A stretch of DNA of 11,918 nucleotides, taken from positions 1 through 11,918 of the forward strand of contig JBAYST010000029.1 of assembly GCA_041676005.1 (NCBI GenBank). The letters run 5' to 3'. The stretch comes from JBAYST01 sp041676005 (GTDB taxonomy: Bacteria > Bacillota_I > Bacilli_A > RFN20 > CAG-826). The translations under genes and the position numbers were made by a program. Below the pieces are notes generated by a model that worked only from the letters and a program-made list of their open reading frames with translations, was not told where the DNA came from and ran no database searches. Position 1 is the stretch's first letter; every line of letters begins with the position of its first letter. This document shows positions 5,811 to 11,918 of this stretch, piece by piece.

Positions 5811-7034
5811 TTAAATAGCCCAATTTCCATCTTTAAAAATTTGAACTTTTTTGCCATCTCTTGTATATCCGACAATATTTAAATCTTTTGATCCAATCAT
5901 GAAATCAACGTGAATCATTGAATCATTAACCCCTTTTTGTTTTAGCTCTTCTAACGTGTATTTAAATGAATCTTTGATAGAAGTTCCAAATCCTCTTCCA
6001 AGTGCAACGTGACATGCAGCATTTTCATCAAAAAGCGTGTTATAAAAAAGAATATTAGAATTGCTGATAGGAGAATCATAAGGAACAAGTGCAACTTCTC
6101 CAATCATTGAGGCTCCTTCGTCCATGTTCACCATTTCTTCTAAAACTAATTGTCCTTTTTTCGCTTTGACTTCGCTGACTCTACCATCTTTAAAGCGAAT
6201 CGAAAAGTCTTCGATTAAATTTCCTTGATAACTCAAAGGTTTGGTGGCGACCAAAAGACCTTCGGCCTTTCCTTTCATCGGAGTAGTAAATGATTCTTCA
6301 CTCGGAATGTTAGGGTTAAAAAATCTTCGGTCTTCAAGGTGAGTTCCCCCACCAATCCAAATCGCATCTTCGATTAACCAAACTTTAAAATCTGTTCCGT
6401 TAGAGGCTGTATAATGTAGATGATCTAAGCGCAAATCGTTGAGTTTTTGACACTGTTTTGTTAAAAATTCGTTATGTTCATGCCAATTTTGCACGGCGTT
6501 TCCATTTGCTCTTGAAGTTTCTAAAATCACTTCCCAAAGTTTTTCCACTGCTTCATGAGCTTCTAAATTAGGAAAGACTTTTTTTGCCCATTTCACTCCT
6601 GGAACCGCGGCAATAACCCATTTATATTTATCTTCCATTAAGTCCATGAATGGTTTCACTTTAGGATAAGTTTTTTTCTTCGCTTTTGAGGCCTTTTTTT
6701 GATTGATGCCTTTTAATCCATCTGGATCTTCAGAGATGATATAAATCATCGTCGGAAGTTTTTTGGTTTGATATTTTAACTTCGCTAAATCATAACTAGT
6801 TATCTTTCCTAACTCACTCACACTCATATATTTATTAGTGAGTTTACTAAGTGGCAGATGATTCCAATTAACACGAACTCTTTTAGCTCCGAGGCGGTAA
6901 CATTCTTCGACGAGAAGTACAATAAAATCTGGTTGATCGAGCTCTGCCCTTATCCAAACTTCTTCACCTTTTTTTACATTAGCGCCGATTTCAGCAATCA
7001 AGTTCGCATATTTTTTCATTCTTAATTCTTCCAT
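5811..7034 (-). CDS. M29 family metallo-aminopeptidase (AmpS/AmpT/PepS-like)
   Basis: 407 residues, normal for family M29 (dinuclear metal aminopeptidases, cytoplasmic, removing N-terminal residues from peptides). Expected ligands align at a steady offset from the Thermus enzyme as I recall it: E247 (in NIPSEESFTTP), E313 (IGEVALVP), H342 (DENAACHVALG), H375 and D377 (IHVDFMIGS). The residue 7 after H342, normally a conserved active-site Tyr (H-x-A-x-G-x-x-Y), is F349 here. Other hallmarks are present: WIGGGTHL-type segment, the YNTLFDENAACH block and the VGYTRDGKKVQIF end. The start at 7034 is supported by AGGAG (within 7039-7046); M6 would also give a plausible N-terminus. It is monocistronic, with its own terminator; it is divergent from the DUF308 gene. 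The metal preference and specificity cannot be read from sequence. Confidence 0.93.
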   Translation of the reverse strand: MEELRMKKYANLIAEIGANVKKGEEVWIRAELDQPDFIVLLVEECYRLGAKRVRVNWNHLPLSKLTNKYMSVSELGKITSYDLAKLKYQTKKLPTMIYIISEDPDGLKGINQKKASKAKKKTYPKVKPFMDLMEDKYKWVIAAVPGVKWAKKVFPNLEAHEAVEKLWEVILETSRANGNAVQNWHEHNEFLTKQCQKLNDLRLDHLHYTASNGTDFKVWLIEDAIWIGGGTHLEDRRFFNPNIPSEESFTTPMKGKAEGLLVATKPLSYQGNLIEDFSIRFKDGRVSEVKAKKGQLVLEEMVNMDEGASMIGEVALVPYDSPISNSNILFYNTLFDENAACHVALGRGFGTSIKDSFKYTLEELKQKGVNDSMIHVDFMIGSKDLNIVGYTRDGKKVQIFKDGNWAI

Positions 7035-7078
7035 ACAGTCTCCTCTATTCTTTTACAATTCTAAACCATTAAATAAGT

Positions 7079-7117
7079 TGTTAAAATGTATTTTGTTAAT
7101 TACTATTATATAGAGGG
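7079..7117 (+). promoter_or_regulatory. Extended -10 and ribosome binding site of the DUF308-like gene
   Basis: TGTTAAAAT (7079-7087) is an extended -10 with a 5/6 hexamer, giving a leader of about 30 nt that contains GAGGG (7113-7117), 7 nt before the ATG at 7125. This decides the start against an in-frame ATG at 7086 that overlaps the -10 box and has no ribosome binding site. Confidence 0.5.
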
Positions 7118-7124
7118 TAAAATT

Positions 7125-7838
7125 ATGAAAAATATTTTTAAAAGAAATGCGTTGCTCAAATTAATTGAGGGCGTGCTGTTAGCGTTGACCGGGATTTTGA
7201 TTGCTATTTTTGGAGGAATTGATCCTCTAAAGTATGAGCGAGCAATATCGCTGTCTTTAGCAATTTTCTTATTCCTTGATGGAGCGATTTTATTCATCAC
7301 TGCAATTTTAGATAGAAAGGTAAAAATCAGCCTTAATATTGTCACAGGTTCTTTACTTATTGCAGTTGGTGTTGTCTTTATTATGAGCGGAATAAACCTC
7401 AACGAGTTTCTTCCTCCTTTTGTCTCTAGTATTTTACTAGCGATTGGAGCGGGAGAAATTGCTAAGGGAACCGTTCAAATCGTTCAAAAAGAAAAGGTCA
7501 TTTGGATTATCGTAAACTTCTTAATCGCGGCGATAGCAATCACGTTTGGGATCCTTTCTATCTTTTATAACAAAGGTGAAGACGCAACCGTCAAAAATAT
7601 CATTTACATCATCTTAGGAATTGCGATTGTCGTCGCTGCAACTGCAGAAATTGTTTTAGCCTCGGTTTCAATAAATGAAAAACGTAAAAAGAAATTAGAA
7701 GAGAAAAGGGAAGAAGAAGGTAAAGTTATTATTGAAGCTGAAATCATTGAAAAAGAAGAAATTAGAAGAGAAAAAATAAAAGAAACTCCGAAACAGATTG
7801 AAAAGAAAAAGAGAAAAGAAATCGAAGAAAAAAAGTAA
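7125..7838 (+). CDS. Six-helix membrane protein, DUF308/HdeD-like, with charged cytoplasmic tail
   Basis: 237 residues. Six hydrophobic segments at about 9-30, 38-62, 67-90, 96-119, 125-147 and 156-180 occur as three hairpins with recurring patterns (G-x-L-L-x-x-x-G near the first helix of a pair and D-G/A-G-E near the second), the layout of DUF308/HdeD-type repeats. Residues 183-237 form a tail made almost entirely of Lys, Glu, Arg and Ile, likely helical and probably cytoplasmic. HdeD in enterobacteria is tied to acid resistance, but Firmicutes members have no proven role, so no function is assigned. It stands alone: divergent from the M29 peptidase, with its own terminator before the lipoprotein gene. 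I am fairly sure of the topology and less sure of the family. Confidence 0.75.
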   Translation: MKNIFKRNALLKLIEGVLLALTGILIAIFGGIDPLKYERAISLSLAIFLFLDGAILFITAILDRKVKISLNIVTGSLLIAVGVVFIMSGINLNEFLPPFVSSILLAIGAGEIAKGTVQIVQKEKVIWIIVNFLIAAIAITFGILSIFYNKGEDATVKNIIYIILGIAIVVAATAEIVLASVSINEKRKKKLEEKREEEGKVIIEAEIIEKEEIRREKIKETPKQIEKKKRKEIEEKK

Positions 7839-7876
7839 TTTTTGGCCATTTTTATCTAAAGGAAGAATGATTTTTT

Positions 7877-7904
7877 AAAAGAGTTGATAAAACTCTTTTT
7901 TTAT
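7877..7904 (+). terminator. Rho-independent terminator of the DUF308-like gene
   Basis: AAAAGAGTT (7877-7885), loop GATAA, AACTCTTTT (7891-7899), then a continued T-run to 7902. It separates the membrane protein gene from the lipoprotein gene. Confidence 0.85.
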
Positions 7905-7918
7905 TTGTTAACAAAGAA

Positions 7919-7943
7919 TATAATTTTCGTATTGTGAAAGAGG
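7919..7943 (+). promoter_or_regulatory. Promoter -10 and ribosome binding site of the lipoprotein gene
   Basis: TATAAT at 7919-7924, just after the preceding terminator, and AAAGAGG at 7937-7943, 7 nt before ATG 7951. The expected -35 position falls in the T-run of the terminator and shows no good match. Confidence 0.5.
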
Positions 7944-7950
7944 TTTATTT

Positions 7951-9873
7951 ATGAAAAACAAGTTCGTCCCGATCAGTGTTGCTCTGCTTACTTTGTTGAC
8001 TTTATCAGCATGTGTAACACACAATCCTTCTTCAAGCGAAGAAACATTGAGTTCATCTAGTGAAATATCAAGTTCGTCTAGTGAATCATCGAGTTCTAGC
8101 GCAAGTAGTTCATCTGGAACCACCCCGGTTACATCCGATTGGACTAGCGCACAAAAAAGTCTTATGCAAGCTCATTTGGCCGGTTATGTCATGCCTTATA
8201 TTTCACTTAGTGATGATGTGACCGTTGAATGGTATGCCGAATGGGAATGTGTATCGATTGAATCTGCAAAATCACCCCAATCAAAAATCACTGATTACAA
8301 AAATATTCTAAACGCCGCTAACTTTGGTATGGAATACGATAGTGACTTTGAAACATGGGAAGGTTCTATTCGCGATTCAAATTATAACGAGATTTTTGTC
8401 CAACTTTATTATCAGGAAGGTTTCGTCTGTGATGTTTATTTAACCGAGGCTATTTCAAGTTGGCCAGAAGCTCAAATCAAAAATTTTCTTGGAAATGATG
8501 CAGTTATTCCAAGTGTGAGCGCTCCTGCATATTACTATGTACCCTATCATGAAGACAGTGAGGAATTTGACCTAATCGTTGCCATTAACGCTGCGAGTCA
8601 ATATGCAAATTACGCGACAATTCTTACAAACCAAGGATGGGAAGTCGTTGATAATGGCGATTATAAATCTGCAAAAGATAACATCGGAGTCGTGGAAATC
8701 GATTTTTACCCTGCTCTAAATGATTTATACATTGTAATTTACCCTAATGAAGATGGGCAAGGTAATGGAGGAACAGACCCTGAACCAACTGAGGGCGTGT
8801 CTACTATTTGGCCAGTTGAAGCTATCAATGAATTTTTCGGAATCACCAATGCTGCTGATATAATTCCCGCTTTTAATAGTGCCACGTTGTATAAATTCGG
8901 AGTTGAAGAATGGGAAATCAGTGATGACAAAACTTTGAAACCCTGGCTTTATATCGTCATGGAAGAAGATTCATTTACACTTGCTAACACCGAAGATGTT
9001 TTCCTTGCAAGTTTAGAGGCGATGGGATATACGATTGACGATTCGCAGTATGATTATCTTGGATATGAGGCTATATCTAGCGATAAAACCATCTATCTCA
9101 ACTTTTACTTTGAAGAAGGGATGTTTGCTATTTTCTTCATTGAATACAATGTTTATTACGGCATTGAACAATTCACTTCTTGGCCAACTGCAATGGTTGC
9201 GAGTTTCGTCAATAATTCAAGCGTTGTTGTTCCTAGTGCTACAGGAAGTTCGTTTGAAATAAAATCTTTAAACAACGCTTTAGAAATTTCAATTCCTACC
9301 ACTGATGGTGCGGCCGCAATCAGTGCCTATGAAGGAATTTTAACTGCTGCAGGTTGGACTGTTACTGATCACGTCGCTATTGATAAAGGCGTTGATAATT
9401 CTTCAATTCAAATTGAAATTTCGTCCACCGCTACCAAATTAGTCATTACAATCACACATTATGTTGTACCACTTCCAGCTGGCGTATTTGATTTCACCAA
9501 TGAAAATCAATTAACAAAGAGAGATTCCGATGAATCGATTTGGACCGCTGGGTCTGTGACGATGAAAGTTGAAAAAAAAGATGCTGCACTAGGTGTTGGG
9601 GGTGACGGCGGTGCATTCTTTTCAGAACCGTTGCGCCTTTATACTAATCAAGCGGTTACTTTTGTATCGAGTGACAAAAATATCACACAGATTACTTTCA
9701 CTGCAAGCAGTAATCAATATGCAACAGAATTAGCAAATGCTACATGGACTGGTGGAACCGCTAAAAGTTCAGGGACAACCGTTACCGTGACTGCTACTTC
9801 TGCGACTAAAACTATTTCGGTAAAGATCAATAAACAAGTTAGAATTACTGGCGCAGTTGTCGCTTTGGCATAA
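7951..9873 (+). CDS. Surface lipoprotein with Ser-rich linker and four diverged tandem repeats (unrecognised)
   Basis: 640 residues; I do not recognise a named family. A lipoprotein signal peptide has lipobox L18-S-A-C21, so the mature protein should be lipid-anchored outside the membrane. Residues 26-56 are a Ser/Glu linker. Then come about four diverged repeats of 95-115 residues, opening with a Trp motif (SDWTSAQ 62-68; SSWPEAQ 169-175; TIWPVEA 285-291; TSWPTAM 409-415). Each has a V/I-I-P after 13-16 residues in copies 2-4, a Y..IL...GW/Y-like segment (Y220-W230, F351-Y360, Y460-W469; N118-F125 in copy 1), and closing alternating beta strands. A Gly/Pro/Glu spacer (265-283) sits between repeats 2 and 3. 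The C-terminus (511-640) is a different, Thr/Ser-rich, probably beta-sandwich module starting VFDFTNENQLTKR. No catalytic motif is visible. An extracellular binding or adhesion role is a guess from architecture. Confidence 0.85.
   Translation: MKNKFVPISVALLTLLTLSACVTHNPSSSEETLSSSSEISSSSSESSSSSASSSSGTTPVTSDWTSAQKSLMQAHLAGYVMPYISLSDDVTVEWYAEWECVSIESAKSPQSKITDYKNILNAANFGMEYDSDFETWEGSIRDSNYNEIFVQLYYQEGFVCDVYLTEAISSWPEAQIKNFLGNDAVIPSVSAPAYYYVPYHEDSEEFDLIVAINAASQYANYATILTNQGWEVVDNGDYKSAKDNIGVVEIDFYPALNDLYIVIYPNEDGQGNGGTDPEPTEGVSTIWPVEAINEFFGITNAADIIPAFNSATLYKFGVEEWEISDDKTLKPWLYIVMEEDSFTLANTEDVFLASLEAMGYTIDDSQYDYLGYEAISSDKTIYLNFYFEEGMFAIFFIEYNVYYGIEQFTSWPTAMVASFVNNSSVVVPSATGSSFEIKSLNNALEISIPTTDGAAAISAYEGILTAAGWTVTDHVAIDKGVDNSSIQIEISSTATKLVITITHYVVPLPAGVFDFTNENQLTKRDSDESIWTAGSVTMKVEKKDAALGVGGDGGAFFSEPLRLYTNQAVTFVSSDKNITQITFTASSNQYATELANATWTGGTAKSSGTTVTVTATSATKTISVKINKQVRITGAVVALA
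8455..9465 (+). repeat. Diverged tandem protein repeats within the lipoprotein gene
   Basis: Three clearer copies (residues about 169-264, 285-398 and 409-505), each opening S/T-x-W-P and ending with paired beta strands; a fourth, weaker copy precedes them (about 62-167). The similarity is at the protein level only; the DNA is too diverged for recent duplication or slippage. Confidence 0.6.
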
Positions 9874-9912
9874 TAAACAACTATTTCTTTAAGCGAAAAT
9901 TAAGTGAATAAA

Positions 9913-9934
9913 AAAAGGGGCATATGCCCCTTTT
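9913..9934. terminator. Bidirectional Rho-independent terminator between the lipoprotein gene and secG
   Basis: A perfect palindrome with GGGGCAT/ATGCCCC core flanked by AAAA and TTTT, followed by T-rich sequence on the plus strand (9935-9948) and by the A-run from 9911 (T on the minus strand). It serves the convergent ends of the lipoprotein gene and secG. Confidence 0.9.
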
Positions 9935-9956
9935 ACTTTTATTTTTTATTCGCTTT

Positions 9957-10202
9957 CTAGACTAATCCGGCTTTGGTTAACACTTGAATGAGAATTGCAA
10001 CTATGAAAAATCCAATGGCCATGATGTAGGTGAGAATTGAAATCACTCTTTCAGAACCTCTTTCTTTGGTTTTGACAAAGACATTTAATCCACCACCAGT
10101 GATAGCACCAGAAGCACCTTCGGTTTTACCACCTTGAAGAAGGCATAAAATAATTATGATGACAGAGAAGATCATAAATAAGTAATCAAACCAGTTTAAC
10201 AT
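9957..10202 (-). CDS. secG: Preprotein translocase subunit SecG
   Basis: 81 residues with the two-helix SecG layout: helix about 5-23 ending LLQ (21-23), a Gly/Ser-rich loop (GGKTEGASGAITGGG, 24-38), a basic segment, and a second helix about 53-75. Family role: small subunit of the SecYEG protein-conducting channel in the cytoplasmic membrane, aiding SecA-driven export; this would include the lipoprotein encoded next to it. The start is supported by AAGGAGA (10215-10209). It follows uvrB on the same strand by 72 nt, so it may be transcribed with it or from an AT-rich promoter region in that gap. It ends at the bidirectional terminator at 9913-9934. Confidence 0.92.
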   Translation of the reverse strand: MLNWFDYLFMIFSVIIIILCLLQGGKTEGASGAITGGGLNVFVKTKERGSERVISILTYIMAIGFFIVAILIQVLTKAGLV

Positions 10203-10274
10203 TGTCAGTCTCCTTCTAGCGATGTGCTTTTATATGATATATAAGATGTGATAATAACGCAAATCATTTTTATT

Positions 10275-11918
10275 TCAATTGATTGCCGCCCGCATTTCTA
10301 AAACGATATCTCTGATTTCAGCTGCTTTTTCAAAATCATATGCTTTAGCAGCTTCACGCATTTGTTTTTCGAGTTCTTTGATTTTCAGTTCAATCTGTTT
10401 ACGAGATCCTTTTTTCATGAATTCCAGTGTTTCTGAAATCTCGTTATCGCTGTTATGAATCGGTGGCCTAATTTCTTTAACAATCGTGCGTGGAATAATT
10501 CCATTGGCGAGATTGAAATCGTTTTGAATTTTTCTTCTTCGATTGGTTTCATCTATTGCATTTTGCATTGAATCAGTGATTCGATCTGCATACATGATGA
10601 CTTTTCCGTGCTCATTTCTTGCGGCCCTACCGATCACTTGAACGAGTGATCTTGTACTTCTTAAGAAACCTTCTTTATCAGCATCTAAAATGCAAATTAA
10701 AGAAACTTCAGGAATATCTAGTCCTTCTCTTAATAAATTGATTCCGATTAAAACATCGTATTTACCTTTTCGCAGTTGATAGATGATCTCGCCACGTTCA
10801 AGTGTCTTGGTTTCGTTATGCAAATAGGCGACTTTAAAACCTCTTTCTTTTAGAAAACTCGTCAAATCTTCGGCCATCCTAATCGTCAAAGTGATAATCA
10901 TCACTCTTTCATTAACCGCGGTTCTTTTTTTAATTTCTGAAATCAAATCATCAATTTGCCCTAGGGTTTTCCTTACTTCCACTCGTGGATCTAATAACCC
11001 TGTTGGACGAATGATTTGCTCGGTGAAATATTGGTTTGCTCTTTCTAACTCATAATCTCCTGGTGTTGCAGAGGTACAAATGGTCTGAGGCATCACCGAT
11101 TCGAATTCGGGAAAATTTAAAGGTCTATTGTCTAAAGCTGAAGGGAGTCTAAAACCGTATTCAACAAGAGTTAGTTTTCGTGAACGGTCTCCGTTATACA
11201 TTCCTCTTATTTGAGGGAAAGTTGCATGAGATTCGTCGATGAATAAAAGAAAATCTTTTGGAAAATAATCTAAAAGGCAAAACGGTCTCACGCCGGGTTT
11301 TCTTTTATCGATATGTCGAGAATAATTTTCAATTCCCGGACACATTCCAAATTCTTGCATTGACTCTATGTCTTGATTAGTCCTAATTTCGAGTCTTTCG
11401 ACTTCTAATAACTTTCCTTCGTTTTTGAAATATTCTAATCGTTCATCGAGTTCTTCTTTAATGGTCACACAAGCTTCTTTGATTCTCTCGTGTGTTGAAG
11501 CGTGATCGTAGGCTGGATAAATTGGATAAGTTTGATAAGTGTGTTTCACTTCTCCTGTTAAAATGTCTATTTCATAGATCTTCTCAATTTCATCTCCGAA
11601 CGTGTCGATGCGAATAGAGGTTTGAAGTTGTCCACCACTTGCCGGAACTAATTCAATGATATCACCTTGAACACGAAAAGAACCAGGCGCTAATTCGAGG
11701 TTATTTCTTTTATATTGAGCATCGATTAAAGATTTAAAAAAATCTCTTCGATTTAGTGTTTCACCTACTCTGATATCAAAGACAAGTCTTCGATATTCAT
11801 CTGGATCAGTAAGTCCATAAATCGACGCAACCGAAGCGACGATAATCGTATCTTTTCTTTCTAAAATCGAATTGATTGCCGAAGTTCTCAGCATCTCAAT
11901 TTCTTCATTCATCACAGC
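10275..11918 (-). CDS. uvrB: Excinuclease ABC subunit B (UvrB), C-terminal five sixths
   Basis: 547 residues are visible; the frame stays open to the right edge (..A-V-M-N-E-E-I), so the first roughly 110 residues, including the Walker A loop, are missing. Counting from the right edge: VASVASIYGL (27-36), the Walker B/DEAD-like I-D-E-S-H (227-231), TSATPGDYE (282-290), GINLLREGLDIPEV (392-405), ILDADKEGFLRS (410-421), motif VI QVIGRAARN (427-435), and the C-terminal UVR domain (about 507-547) that contacts UvrC. Role: damage-verification helicase-like subunit of nucleotide excision repair (UvrABC), cytoplasmic. Slight departures from common sequences occur at IYPAYDHAS (usually PASHFV-like) and HNETKTLER (usually HSDIDTLER-like). 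It ends in TGA, used as a true stop. No clear terminator precedes secG. Confidence 0.96.
   Translation of the reverse strand, partial: AVMNEEIEMLRTSAINSILERKDTIIVASVASIYGLTDPDEYRRLVFDIRVGETLNRRDFFKSLIDAQYKRNNLELAPGSFRVQGDIIELVPASGGQLQTSIRIDTFGDEIEKIYEIDILTGEVKHTYQTYPIYPAYDHASTHERIKEACVTIKEELDERLEYFKNEGKLLEVERLEIRTNQDIESMQEFGMCPGIENYSRHIDKRKPGVRPFCLLDYFPKDFLLFIDESHATFPQIRGMYNGDRSRKLTLVEYGFRLPSALDNRPLNFPEFESVMPQTICTSATPGDYELERANQYFTEQIIRPTGLLDPRVEVRKTLGQIDDLISEIKKRTAVNERVMIITLTIRMAEDLTSFLKERGFKVAYLHNETKTLERGEIIYQLRKGKYDVLIGINLLREGLDIPEVSLICILDADKEGFLRSTRSLVQVIGRAARNEHGKVIMYADRITDSMQNAIDETNRRRKIQNDFNLANGIIPRTIVKEIRPPIHNSDNEISETLEFMKKGSRKQIELKIKELEKQMREAAKAYDFEKAAEIRDIVLEMRAAIN

Noticed and set aside
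7604..7849. Minus-strand open frame rich in Phe and Ser
   Set aside because: It is the complement of the Lys/Glu-rich tail of the DUF308-like gene (AAA/GAA read as TTT/TTC).
8028..8118. Ser-rich codon tract as a possible microsatellite or phase-variation site
   Set aside because: The serine codons are mixed (TCA, TCT, AGT, AGC, TCG) with no simple nucleotide repeat, so slippage-based phase variation is unlikely.
11910..11918. ATG or GTG near the right edge as the start of uvrB
   Set aside because: The sequence there (MNEEIEMLR) aligns to about residue 110 of UvrB and the frame stays open to the edge, so the gene is cut by the window, not short.

Overview
The window looks like a low-GC, gene-dense chromosome segment from a Gram-positive-derived bacterium. 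Likely candidates are the Bacilli/Mollicutes-like gut lineages (RF39-, Izemoplasma-, Acholeplasma- or Erysipelotrichia-like). The reasons are AT-rich intergenic DNA, lysine-rich proteins, GGAGG-type ribosome binding sites, a lipoprotein with a long serine linker, and M29 peptidase, RmuC, SecG and UvrB genes of Firmicutes style. TGA ends two genes (332-805 and the uvrB end at 10275) and Trp is TGG, so this is the standard bacterial code and not the Mycoplasma/Spiroplasma code. The lineage is an inference from style, not from a search.

Layout. (1) 1-235, minus: start of an anaerobic ribonucleotide reductase activase, running off the left edge. (2) 332-2187, plus: a tight three-gene operon of dCMP deaminase, FolD and a divergent ThyX-like protein. 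Together they form a plausible dCMP to dUMP to dTMP route with the folate enzyme between the two nucleotide enzymes. The two divergent units share a 96-bp intergenic region that is nearly a mirror image of itself. A perfect 16-bp palindrome lies exactly midway, with an extended -10 box on each side 6 nt from each ATG and no Shine-Dalgarno, so both mRNAs look leaderless. (3) 2303-4261, plus: a GNAT + RLAN + RimK-like ATP-grasp fusion, an orphan amidoligase-type enzyme. (4) 4301-4376, minus: tRNA-Ala(CGC) with its own promoter, sharing a bidirectional terminator with (3). (5) 4425-5663, minus: RmuC. (6) 5811-7034, minus: an M29 aminopeptidase in which one expected active-site Tyr is Phe. (7) 7125-7838, plus: a six-helix DUF308/HdeD-like membrane protein with a Lys/Glu-rich tail. 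(8) 7951-9873, plus: an unrecognised surface lipoprotein with about four diverged tandem repeats. (9) 9957-10202 minus secG and 10275 to the right edge minus uvrB (5' end missing).

There is no insertion sequence, CRISPR array, integrase or other sign of a mobile element, and no gene-free stretch above 300 bases. The strongest candidates for something undescribed are the dCMP deaminase-FolD-ThyX-like module, its mirror-symmetric leaderless control region, the ATP-grasp fusion and the repeat lipoprotein.
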